DNA from: Zoroaster sp. YZ-2022
Lineage: Eukaryota > Echinodermata > Asteroidea > Forcipulatida > Zoroasteridae
Direction of reading: 5' to 3'
DNA length: 64,000 nucleotides
Assembly (NCBI GenBank): GCA_029582265.1
Contig: CM055823.1
Location: forward strand, 21,773,290-21,837,289
The notes under the pieces are model-generated. The model did no database searches. It was not told the DNA's origin and worked only from the letters and a program-made list of their open reading frames with translations. Shown in pieces: positions 1-10,217 of the stretch. The position numbers and the translations under genes are program-made. Each line of letters starts with the position of its first letter. The stretch's first letter is position 1.

Positions 1-566
1 CTGCCTGATCGCAATGGAAATCTGGGGATCCGGGAAAAGGAAGGCTGCCGTGATCCAAAAAAGGAAAACTTGATTGCAATGGAAAATCTGCCCGGGTTTG
101 AAAGGAAGTCTGCCGTGTCATGACAATGGAAAGTCTGCGGATCAGAAATGGAAAATCGCCGGGTCATGACAAAAACTGGGGATCTGAAAAGGAAAATCCC
201 GGATCATGACAATGGAAAGTCTGCCGGGTCATGACAATGGAAAGTCTGGGATCATACTGGAAAGTCTGCCGTGATCATGACATGGGTCTGCTGTGATCAT
301 GACAATGGAAAACCGGGTCGCTGGAAGTCTCTGTGATTACGGGAAGTCTGCGTGATCGACATGGAAACGCTGTGATCATGACAATGGAAAGTCTGCCGTG
401 ATCATGACAATGGGAAAATCTGCTCGATCGCAATGGAAAGTCTGCTTTATCAGGGAAAATCTTTGATCTAAAGGAAAATCTGCTGTGGTCAGACAATAAA
501 TTCTGATCTGCAATGGAAGTCTGCTGTGGTCATGACAATGGAAGTCTGTGTGATCATGACAATGTT
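1..566. repeat. Minisatellite, ~26-bp unit
   Basis: Tandem degenerate copies of a unit containing GGAAAGTCTGCCGTGATCATG followed by ACAAT run to the window edge. The core TGATCATGACA is partly palindromic. Copies vary by short indels, so no coding frame is maintained; short open frames on both strands here are accidental. Confidence 0.85.
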
Positions 567-3289
567 GTCCCATTAAGATGTTGTTCTTTTTTAAAACATG
601 AAATTTCAGATGACATGGATAAATTTTTGGGAATTATACCTGAAATGATAGGCCACAAAGACTGAAAAAATGGCCCCGGACAAATATAGGCCTACAAAAA
701 CTAAATTTTTCTTAGGTCAAAGCAGGGCAGAGGGTCTTGTTACAGGATTTTGAGCAGTGTTCATTTTACATTTTATAAATCAAAATCCCGTGACACCCAT
801 TTTGGTATATAACTGGTATCAGGGGTTTGTATCACATTGTTGGGAGCTGCACATCAGGCTGTAAAGGGGGTTTATGGAGACATATTGAAAAAATTGGATT
901 GTGAATCATAAAACCTTTGCTGATAAAAGGTCAGTTTTTTTTCTCTTTGAAAAATAAACATATATAAAATACCCTGTTCTAGATATGTTTGCAAATTTAA
1001 TTTTAACCCCCCTCAAAATTGGACATGACACAAATTCAACTTAATTCCGACATTTTGACTCGTTTTAGCCTGAAAGGTACCCCAACTGAAAAAGAAAAGT
1101 GTAAAATGGATAAAAATACTTTGTGGTTTTTTTGCCACAGCATTGACCTGAGTTAATATTCAAGTATGGGTTATTTTTTATTGCCTTTCCTTTTAGCTTT
1201 TCAGGTGGGGTTAGAAAGCATAACTTTTAAACGAAATTTTAAAATTCCTTCTTCAATGTAATTATGCTCCTTTTTTCCAAAATGTCCAAGGACAATTTCC
1301 CCATTGGGTTTGTCCTTTCATACTAAGGACTTCAACATTACATTTTTATATTTTTAGGTTGGGAAAAGGGTTTCAAGTGATGTGATTTTTTTGCTCTTGG
1401 GATTACTTATTGGAAAGGAGCTTGTATCAGGCGAGATGTAAGGATGACAAGTGAGTTTATGCCTGTTTGTGTTAGACCCGTAACCCACTGGGGTATACTT
1501 TAAAAAAGGAAAAAATTGCATGAGTTTAAAAATCCCCCATTCTTTTCAAAGTTAAATAAACTGTTTTGAATTAATTTGGAAAAGGGGTAATGGGGTAAAA
1601 AAAAATATTTTTTTCTTGATAGTTTAAAAATGGTTAATTTTTTTTTTCCCCTGTCATGGGTTAAAAAAAACACCCGTTTTTTAAAACTTTTAACTTTCAG
1701 CTTTACCTTCACCACTTTTAAATATGGATAAACATTGTCACCCTTTCCTTTTTTTGAAAAAGGGTTTTACATTTTCAATCTTATAAAAAAAATTATGCAT
1801 CAACTAATTTTTAAAAAACTTTTATTGAATATATTTGTTATAAATAAAAATAAAACAATTTAAATTATTACCCAAAAGGTTAAAATAAAAATCAAAGGGG
1901 TTGTCTTTTAAATTGTAAATTTCAAAACCAGATACCACCGGGGTTTTTCGCATTTTTTGAGAAAAATAGAATTTGGGACAACATAAAGAAAAAAACCCAA
2001 AATTAAATTAGTTTGATAATAGTTACCCCCACAAATTTTCACCTGAGTTGTTGTACTTTTGTTGATGGTTGATCCTTTTAAAAGATACAAATTTCGTCTG
2101 CAGGTGCTGCACTGCGGATCTTTTCCCATAATTCTTTTTGTTGTTGCTTTTCTTTAAAAAATAAAGAAAAAAAAAAGAAGCAAAATATTTTGGATTGAGG
2201 TGAAATTTTAAAATAAATTTTTAAAGGGGGTTTTTAAAGTCAGTGGTGACAATTTGGGATAAAAATTTCATGTTGTTGAAAGTGCCAATGATGGGGGTTT
2301 TTCATTCCATTGTGATTTTTTTTGGGAAATGTTTTGAAAATTACTTTAAAAAGAGCTAGGTGATTTGGGGTTTGTTATTGTAACAAGTTGCAATTTTAAC
2401 AATTTTTCCTGCATGTAAAGTTACAAACAAAACGATAAAAAGACAGTCCCAAAAACCAAATTACAAAACAGTACAATAAAATTTGACTTTTAAATTTAGG
2501 TCCCTTATTTATTTTTTGATATATAGGGGGTGAAACAATGTTGGTAATTTTTTTTTTCATTTGAAAAAACCCCTTTTCACCAGGGGGCAAATTACGAAAT
2601 GGGAAAAACAAACGGGTGCCAAGTCTCCCATCGTCCCGATAAAACAACACTTTGCCCTGTATATATACTGTGGTGAAACACAGGGGGAAGGACAGAAACA
2701 ACACAAGTTGCAGCTTGCGGGGGGGGTCTCAAAAAGTTTGGGCCAAAAAAAATCTTCATTGAAAAATTAACCACTGAGCTGTGGTTTTTTTTAAAAAAAA
2801 AGATGCAAACCATCTGAAAAACTTAAAAGGGTCTCTAACTTCTCTGGAGAAATTTTGAAAAAAAAGGATTCAGGGGGAACCCTTTACCTTGAAGGGTTTT
2901 TTAAAAGTTGAAACGACCCAATAAAAGGTTTCAGACCAAAAAAGAAAAATTTAAACATGTTCTTCTTGATAATAAGCATCTGTGGATTCCTTTTATTAGA
3001 CCATCTTTAAAACTTTTCCCAAAAAGAAATGTCAATTCCCGGTTTCATTATTATTTTTGTAGCCCTATTGGAACGAACCTTTTTCTTTTTAAATGTACCT
3101 AAATATATTTTTTTTTTCAAAACGGGGGACGGGGACAAAAAAATTCAAATATTAAATATACAATTTTTTATACACCGGAATAAAGTAACTGTGCATTTTG
3201 AAGTTTTCTATTTTTTTAAAGAAAAAAAATAATAAAAGATTTGTGCCCCGTTAAATGTTTTAAATGTTAAAGGGTAATTTTGAAATCTA
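567..3289. other. AT-rich non-coding stretch
   Basis: No gene could be supported. The stretch is AT-rich with many homopolymer runs, and the short open frames have low-complexity translations without recognisable motifs. The run pattern suggests poor base accuracy, so a decayed gene could be missed. Confidence 0.6.
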
Positions 3290-3772
3290 TGCTTGGACAC
3301 TAGGGTGAAAGTCCTGAAGAGATTTGGGGTCAAGTCAGTTACAAACTCAGTATCGTGTTTTAACCCTTGGCATTGATGCGGGGCTGGGTACAGGGGCGAG
3401 ATTTGGGGCCCCATTGCAAGCGTTCATTCAAAGACAAGGACGTAAAATCCGCTTCAAAGATAAGTCTGTCCCATGTCCTCGTTTGGGAAATTTCCCGAGA
3501 AGAACATTCCTCCCCTATTTTCTCCCGGGCCCCGTCCCCCATCAGCACCTTGGGATGAAATGGGCGACGTTTACTCAAGCCCCGAATCACCATTTATTAG
3601 CTGAATTGGGACAAGGTTGGCGTGGAACAACATTCCCAAAATTTCTTCAATCGCTTAGTGTCCAGGGGTCGTTGTCAAGCCGCATCAAGCCAATGGTGAC
3701 ACACATACAAATTTTGTGACTTTTTTACACCACATCTCTTCAGGGCGTGTCACGAAGCCTAGTGTCCAAGCA
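3290..3772. mobile_element. Small TIR element flanked by TA
   Basis: The ends are inverted copies. The left begins TGCTTGGACACTAGG and reaches CCTGAAGAGAT; the right end is the reverse complement of TGCTTGGACACTAGG, with CCTGAAGAGAT slightly further in. TA lies immediately outside both ends (3288-3289 and 3773-3774), as expected for Tc1/mariner-type insertion. The 483-bp interior is more GC-rich than its surroundings and has no transposase, so it is a non-autonomous (MITE-like) copy. Assignment to Tc1/mariner is inferred only from the TA. Confidence 0.6.
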
Positions 3773-3961
3773 TACAATTTCATTATCCAACAGTTAAAAT
3801 GTTTAAGAACACCACAAATATTTTATTATCTTTTCATTAAAAAAAAGATAACTTAAATGAGCCCCGTTACTTTTTTCCGGTAGTTTTATACATTCTCTCG
3901 AATCCCTACAGGCTCACCAACTGACAAAGCCCTATGTTGGTGGGCGTTTTTAATTATCGAT

Positions 3962-3966
<5 letters not shown>
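3773..3966. other. No gene seen
   Basis: Short AT-rich spacer between the TIR element and a TA microsatellite. Nothing recognisable. Confidence 0.5.

Positions 3967-4046
<80 letters not shown>
3967..4046. repeat. (TA)n microsatellite, 80 bp
   Basis: Uninterrupted TA dinucleotide run of about 40 units. Such runs extrude cruciforms and are length-polymorphic. Confidence 0.97.
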
Positions 4047-4047
<1 letters not shown>

Positions 4048-4861
4048 GCCCATAGAGCAATCTAAAAAATTTTTTGTGTGTAAAAACAAAACAAATTAAT
4101 CCCATATTTAAGCCAAAACAAGCAGAATGTACAGGGGTAATCAACAATATAACATCTTTTAAGTAGTTTAAACTGGGTAATCTGTACTGATGACTGATGA
4201 GCTCATTTAGATAATTTCAGTTTTTTGAAATTTATATTATTGTCCAGGAAGCAAGGCACGGAAAATAGCATGATGAAAAATCTGTTCCCCTTTCCTGACA
4301 AAGGGAAAAGCCCGGGGTTTAATGTCCCAAAACAGGTGGGCGGAATTGAAAGAATGACTGAAATGATTTACCAAAATCTGTCAGATTCAAAAAGGTTTTT
4401 ACTTAAGTCCACTTTTCCTAATTTGTATGAAATAAATTTTCATTTTTAAAGAAAAAAAATTAAAATTTTTCCCCATTTTTTTGCAATTTTCTGAATTTGA
4501 CTTTTTTACCTTTTATTTTATAAAAATTAGGGAAAAATGGACTTATGTAAGTCAAAATAATTTTTAATATTTGTTTGTCTTTGTTGTTTTGAAGTATTTG
4601 ATAAATCTTTTTTTTAGGAATGATAGATTTTATAATTTGTTTTTAAAACCAAATCACAGGTTTTTAGATAATTTCTAAAGGGGTTATATTGTATTTTAAA
4701 TTATTTCACTTTTTTTTACCAGCTATTTTTGGGAGATACCCACATTAACTTGAAACGGACGCTCAAGAAAACATTTTTTTTCAGTATCATCATGGAAAAT
4801 TGTACTTTATAAGCATTTTGCATTTCATGTTGGGTTTTCCCAAAACAAAAAACAATCTGAA
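4047..4861. other. AT-rich non-coding stretch
   Basis: No supported gene or structured repeat. Homopolymer-rich like the rest of the first 7 kb. Confidence 0.5.
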
Positions 4862-5990
4862 CCCGAAAAAAATGACATCGTCCTCTTTGTCACCTTTTTA
4901 AACTGAAATTTCAAACAATGTTGGTGTGACATGCGGGGGGTTTTCAAGAGGGCCAAAATGACATCTGTCCTCTGTCACCTTTTGAAACTCAACATTTCTA
5001 AACAATTTGCGTGACATGAGGGGTTATCAAGAGGGGCAAAAATGACATCTTCCCCTTTGTCACCTTTTTAAACCAACATTTCAAAGCGTGACACAGGGGG
5101 TTATCAAGAGGGCCCAAAAAATGATCTGCAGAGATGCCAACATTTACGAGGGCGTTTTGTACATTTTTTATAATTACGATTGAGATCCTTGTATCAATTT
5201 TTTCGATTTATAAAATTTTCCCTTGAAATTTACATTTTAATTTAAAAAAAGGACACGTTGAACTTGTGTACAAAACACTTTTTATTGCATGTTTGTCTTT
5301 AGTCCGTTTTTTGCATAGCCTAACATTAGAATGCAATTTGGGATACTTTGTTTTTCAAATTTTGCGCATAAAAAGGGGCCTACGTGTCGGTGTACATGCG
5401 GTATACAAACGACAATGACCAAGCCCAAAAAGGGCGGGGCATGGTTTCCCCGGTGTACACAGGCAGTAAGGGGTGTACTTTGGGAAACCCGCTTAGCCCG
5501 AAACCAACGATGTAAAGAACCCAGTTTACGGCACGCGCCCGAACCGGGTTTATCGGCCCTTTTCAGGGAAAACCTTTTTTGGCAATTACGCTTTTTCAAT
5601 TTGGAAGTTGGCATTCGATCTTCCCCCTTTGTCACCGCTGAAAAACCCCAAATTTTTAAAAAATTTGTTTAATGGGGAGGGTTTAAGAGGGGCCAAAAGG
5701 AATGACATCTGTCCTCTTTTCCCTTTTTAAATAACATTTCTAAACAATGTTGTGTGACATGCAGGGGGTTTTCAAAAGGGGCCCAAAGGTGACATCTTCT
5801 TTTTTCACCTTTTGAAACCAAAATTTTTAAACAATGTTTCGGGGACATGCAGGGGGTTATCAAGAGGGCCAAAATGACATCTGTCCCCTTTTCACCTTTT
5901 AAACTGAACATTTAAACAATGTTGGGGGTGACTGGGGGGTTTTAAAAGGGCCAAAATAATCTTCCTCTTTGTCACCTTTTAAACTTTTAC
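4862..5990. repeat. ~85-bp minisatellite, interrupted at 5114-5602
   Basis: About eight degenerate copies of a unit holding AAAATGACATCTGTCCTC, TTTGTCACCTTTT, AAACAATGTTG, GTGACATGCAGGGGG and TTATCAAGAGGGCC. About three copies lie left of 5114 and five to the right of 5602. The block between is unrelated to the unit and looks like an insertion. Confidence 0.75.
5114..5602. mobile_element. Possible small insertion inside the minisatellite
   Basis: About 490 bp unlike the surrounding 85-bp units. Near its borders it carries short inverted words: GATGCCAACATTT on the left, and the reverse complement of ATGCCAACTT on the right just beyond 5602. A CAGAG start beside GATCT on the left and GATC on the right recall hAT-type ends and duplication, but the match is short and imperfect. 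No transposase frame is present. Confidence 0.35.
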
Positions 5991-6359
5991 ACTTTGGGTT
6001 TTCGCTTTAGGGGCTTTGGGTTTTTTTAATTCCCCTTCTAATATAATGTTTTGTTATATATCTTTTTAAAAAAAAATGACAAAATATAATAATTAAAAAA
6101 TGAAATTTGGTCCAAGGGTCCTGGTTAGGGGGGTTCCATTTCGATGGGGGGGTTGAAAAACAAAATAACAAGCTGCACTTATCATATAATATTCAGCATC
6201 GGAAAAAAGAAAAAAACAAACTTGTGGGCGTTTATCGGTGCAGTATTTGATGGTGGCCTGGACTTTGTGCTTTGAGCAGGATTTTATTCAATTTTGACAC
6301 ATTCAAATGGATTGACCAGGCTGGAAAATGTGCCCGACCCGGTCAGGGGAAAAAATGAA
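5991..6359. other. No gene seen
   Basis: AT-rich spacer between two repeat blocks without a recognised feature. Confidence 0.4.
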
Positions 6360-6929
6360 GAAGATATGTTTGTATTATTGCACTGTTTATAATGATATAT
6401 ATGTTAACAATTTTTAATGCATTTTTATTTTTATAATGATAGTAATGATGTAATAACATTATATAATGCAAATTCACTGTTTAAAAGATAGAAAGGTAAT
6501 AAAATGCATTATTGCACTGTTTATAAGATATATATGGGAAAAAAATTTTTTAATGATTACACTGTTTAAATGATATAGTTTAAAATTTTATAATGCATTA
6601 TTCACTTTTATAATGATAGTATATGTTTAAATTATAAATGTTTTTATGTTTTCAATGATAGTATATGTAATAACATTATAAATATTATTCACGTTTTCAA
6701 TTAATATATATGAATAACATTATATAATCTTTTTACTTTTTAATATAGTATATGATGTAATAAATTATATAACATTATTACTTTTACAAATAGTATAGTG
6801 TAATAAAATTTTATAATCATTATTACTTTTTTAATGATGTTTTGATGTAATTATTTGATTATTGCATTTTAAAAGATATTATGATGTAATAACATTATAT
6901 AATATTTTTGCACTTTTATAAAATTGATA
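6360..6929. repeat. AT-rich degenerate tandem repeat, ~50-bp unit
   Basis: Repeated words such as ATGATGTAATAACATTATA, TGCATTATTGCACTG and TTTATAATGATA recur about every 50 bp up to the assembly gap. Copies are strongly diverged, and the gap probably reflects collapse of the same repeat. Confidence 0.65.
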
Positions 6930-7429
6930 NNNNNNNNNNNNNNNNNNNNNNNNNNNNNNNNNNNNNNNNNNNNNNNNNNNNNNNNNNNNNNNNNNNNNNN
7001 NNNNNNNNNNNNNNNNNNNNNNNNNNNNNNNNNNNNNNNNNNNNNNNNNNNNNNNNNNNNNNNNNNNNNNNNNNNNNNNNNNNNNNNNNNNNNNNNNNNN
7101 NNNNNNNNNNNNNNNNNNNNNNNNNNNNNNNNNNNNNNNNNNNNNNNNNNNNNNNNNNNNNNNNNNNNNNNNNNNNNNNNNNNNNNNNNNNNNNNNNNNN
7201 NNNNNNNNNNNNNNNNNNNNNNNNNNNNNNNNNNNNNNNNNNNNNNNNNNNNNNNNNNNNNNNNNNNNNNNNNNNNNNNNNNNNNNNNNNNNNNNNNNNN
7301 NNNNNNNNNNNNNNNNNNNNNNNNNNNNNNNNNNNNNNNNNNNNNNNNNNNNNNNNNNNNNNNNNNNNNNNNNNNNNNNNNNNNNNNNNNNNNNNNNNNN
7401 NNNNNNNNNNNNNNNNNNNNNNNNNNNNN
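6930..7429. other. Assembly gap (500 N)
   Basis: Exactly 500 undetermined bases, a placeholder length. True size unknown. Confidence 1.
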
Positions 7430-7765
7430 GTTTTGTCTAAATTTACAAACGGTAAGACTTGAATTGAGTATATTTTTGTTTCCATAAAATTTACTTCTGA
7501 ATGAGGCCTATTCAATAAAAGTATATAACAAATGTAGGGACTAATCGGCTGAGAAGAGGTGTCAGTTGGGGGAGGTTCAGTGGAGCCAGGGTGTATCGGA
7601 TCGGGTGTGTGGATCAGTTGCCGACTGATATTGGGTTGGTGGGCGCAAACATATTTTGCTGGTAAATTACCGACACAACTCTATTATGACCAGACTAATC
7701 TGTAAAGTCGCTCAAGAGGGGGGGGTGGTAGGCAGCAGCAGCCACAGGGGACCTGGGGTAGAGGG

Positions 7766-7925
7766 GCGTGTCCCCAGGTGCCGAAAAATCCTCATAGTGC
7801 CCCAAAAAACAGAAAAGATAAAGAAAAGGGAAAAAACCCATACGTCCTGCCCCCCCCTACTGAAAAGCAATGCCCCCTGTGTCCCCCCCCCCACTGAAAA
7901 AGTCCTGGCTACGCCGCTGGTGGTA
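7766..7925. repeat. Dispersed repeat also found at 47190-47332
   Basis: Shares with the second copy the words GAAAAATCCTCATAGTG, AAGATAAAGAAAAGGGAAAA, TGAAAAGCAATGCCCC and GTCCTGGCTACGCC. Both copies lie in the same orientation. It has no coding capacity and looks like an end fragment of an interspersed element. It is absent from the right inverted arm, so it inserted into the left arm later. Confidence 0.7.
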
Positions 7926-8099
7926 GGGACAACTGCCACTCGAAACAAACCCAAAGCTCAAGGTCCCTACCTTGAACTATTGTTCCCTTTTGTTAAACGA
8001 ATAAAGTACTTGTAACATAAAGAATTAATGAGCATTCATTTTATTTTTCCATTACATCAAATGATGATGAATCTCCTTTCATTACGAACAGTCAGGTGA

Positions 8100-8172
8100 A
8101 GCGGTGGTCTAATGGATTAGACGCTTGACCTCCGTGCCGGTGGTCCTAGTTCGAGACCCGTCTGTGGTTTTT
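8100..8172 (+). repeat. tRNA-like segment in the left arm
   Basis: Contains an A-box-like TGGTCTAATGGATTAGACG and a B-box-like AGTTCGAGACC at tRNA spacing, followed by a T-rich run that could stop RNA polymerase III. Its partner lies inverted at 36516-36584 with changes in the anticodon and variable region. The conserved pair within the inverted arms implies it was part of the ancestral element rather than an independent tRNA gene. A functional tRNA is not supported. Confidence 0.5.
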
Positions 8173-8633
8173 CTTTTATTGTGTAGCGATACAATTCAAA
8201 CCCTTTATTTAAGTAGGTTTAATTTAACCTGTCTAATACCAACATGGTCCAGATGGCGCAGCACGTTGGCCGGACCACTGGAAGTGTCAATCGCGGGACT
8301 TCCAGAGCTGGGACGCACTGGTTCGAAGCCCTAGAACATACTTCTAATTCAGGGACATGGCAGTTGCGGCAGCAACAATGGTTTGGGGGCCGCCATGTCT
8401 CCCTATTCGACAGTTGGTTACGGTGCGGGAAAGTAAAGGAGGACCGGTCTGCCGGTTCCCCAGAAGGGTGCTAAATTGGTTATCACGCTGGGTTCGCCTA
8501 ATTCAACACTCCCAATGCCTGGTCATTACCTCTGACTAACATTCTGCGGAAATTAGTTTTGAAAAAAAAATCATCATCATCATTTTTATTACTGTTATTT
8601 TGTTTACTTTACGTGTTGTCCCTTATTAACATA

Positions 8634-8858
8634 TGGAGTGTTGTGGCCGAGCGGTCTAGCTTACCGGACTCAAGTTCTGGTGTTAGCAGCAGAATGTGCG
8701 TTCGAATCCCGGCCGTGACACTTGCTCTTGAGCAAGACACTTAACCATAATTGCTTCTCTCCACCCAGGGGTTAAATGGGTACCTGTGAGGGCAGAGTTG
8801 GTGGATACGTGCGATATATAAGTCAACACATTATTATTGTTATTATTATTATTATTAG
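8634..8858 (+). mobile_element. SINE derived from tRNA-Leu(CAA)
   Basis: The 5' part folds like tRNA-Leu: GTGGCCGAGCGGTCTA gives the D arm and A box, CCGGA-CTCAAGT-TCTGG forms an anticodon arm with anticodon CAA, and GTTCGAATCCCG is the T arm and B box. A tRNA-unrelated body follows (GAGCAAGACACTTAACC, then GGATACGTGCGATATATAAGT) and an (ATT)n tail. The equivalent position of the right inverted arm lacks it, giving a natural empty site. Related 3' tails occur at 38985-39032 and 63440-63497. Confidence 0.85.
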
Positions 8859-9362
8859 CTGTTTCATTGCATTCTCCCACAAATATTGATAAACTACTAC
8901 ACGGCTTACCCCTTGTGATTTTGATGAAATAATCTTCTTCTTTTTTAAATCTTACTCATTGTGCTTTTGATGATTTTGTTAATGGAAAAACATGTCGTGC
9001 TTCATTATCTACTGCTACTGAATAGATTGAGAGACAGGGGACTTCTCAAAATTATCATCACTTAATAGTGAGATGATTTGGCTTATTACGAGTTGATAGT
9101 GGGATCTTACTACTTTTAGGGAAAAATACAAGGCTTACTCCTTCTGATTTTGAAGACAAAAAGGCTTATTCTGTGTGATTTTTCAGACAACTAAAATTTA
9201 AAAAAATATGTAAACATAGTAGGCTTACTCAATGTGATTTTTAAACGACGTGGGTTTTAAGAAGTATTTTTAATCTACAAGGCTAAACACCTTTTCATTT
9301 TGACTTTATGGATAAACTAAAAGGATACCTTCTTGTGATGTTGAAGAGAGAAGGAGAAAAAA

Positions 9363-9974
9363 CTATTGTAATTTTGATAAAAACAAAGATATATCAATAA
9401 AAGGCTTACCCATTGTGATTTTGATGGAAAAATATATATAAATACAAGGCTTAGCCATTGTGATTTTGAGAAAAAACTAAAATATATCAATATAAGGCTT
9501 ACCCCCCTTGCGATTTTGATGAAAAAAATATATAAATACAAGGCTTACCCTTTGTGATATTGAGAAAAACAAAAATATATAAATAAAAGGCTTACCCTTT
9601 GTGATTTTGAGAAAAACAAAAATATATAAATAAAAGGCTTACCCCTTGTGATTTTGAGAAAAAAATAAAATATATAAATACAATGCTTACCCCTTGTGAT
9701 TTTGAAAAACAAAAAATATATAAATACAAGGCTTACCCCTTGTGATTTGGATGAAAACAAAAATATATAAATAAAAGGCTTACCCCCCTTGCGATTTTCA
9801 TGAAAAAAATATATAAATACAAGGCTTACCCCTTGTGATTTTGAGAAAATAAACACAAATATATAAATACAAGGCTTACCCTTTGTGATATTGAGAAAAA
9901 ACTAAGATATATAAATACAAGGCTTACCCCTTGTGATTTTGAGGAAAAAATATATAAATACAAGGCTTACCCCT
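9363..9974 (+). repeat. 47-bp satellite array, left of the Polinton
   Basis: Tandem copies of a 47-bp unit starting AAGGCTTACCCCTTGTGA, then TTTTGAGAAAAACAAAAA and TATATAAATAC. Orientation is the same as in the large array right of the Polinton, so the two were one array before insertion. The final unit is cut after TTACCCCT at the Polinton end. Confidence 0.95.
9970..9974. other. Polinton target-site duplication (left), CCCCT
   Basis: CCCCT precedes the element's first base and recurs at 26756-26760. Polintons usually duplicate 6 bp; only 5 identical bases are visible here. The target is the TTACCCCTTG part of the 47-bp satellite unit. Confidence 0.75.
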
Positions 9975-10217
9975 AGTAGTATGTAAGATGGGGGTTCTGG
10001 ACCACCTGCTCAAAAAATCAAATTCTCTGGGTAGTAGTAGGGGTTTTTGAAAATGTTGAAAAAACAATTGTGTCAAAAAAACCAAATTCTCTGGGTAGTA
10101 GTAGGGGACAGTTATGCACCCGGTTTTAGGCATAAAAGAATTACTTCACGTTTTTTTTCCTTTTTTTTTTCGTTTTTTTTTTTCTAAATATATAATAAAT
10201 GGAGATAACGAAATATT
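9975..10217 (+). repeat. Polinton left terminal inverted repeat
   Basis: Matches the reverse complement of 26511-26755 almost throughout; differences are limited to the poly-T tract and a few bases. It contains two direct copies of a 24-bp word starting AAATTCTCTGGGTAGTAG (10020-10043 and 10084-10107), candidate protein-binding sites. The repeat runs past the TATAATAAATGG start of the first gene and includes about 19 coding bases, so promoter and start codon are terminal-repeat sequence. Confidence 0.95.

Larger units (their letters stand above)
7487..9362 (+). repeat. Left arm of long inverted repeat
   Basis: This arm matches 35507-36925 in reverse complement: the AATGAGGCCTATTC and CAAATGTAGGGA words, the TAACATAAAGAATT segment, the tRNA-like segment, the block around GGTCCAGATGGCGCAGC, and the inner decayed satellite words down to TGTTGAAGAGAGAAGGAGAA. 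Similarity is imperfect, so the arms are old. The left arm additionally contains an insertion around 7700-7925 and a SINE at 8634-8858 that the right arm lacks. Between 8890 and 9362 it holds diverged copies of the GGCTTACCCCTTGTGATTTTG unit that forms the central array. Confidence 0.8.

Noticed and set aside
3324..3719. 131-codon plus-strand frame as a gene
   Set aside because: It lies entirely inside the 483-bp TIR element, overlaps frames on both strands, and shows no domain.
6908..7515. Open frames of about 185-199 codons
   Set aside because: They consist almost wholly of undetermined bases in the 500-N gap.
8100..8172. Functional tRNA gene
   Set aside because: It lies within a long inverted repeat, its partner differs in the anticodon region, and no clean acceptor stem is visible.
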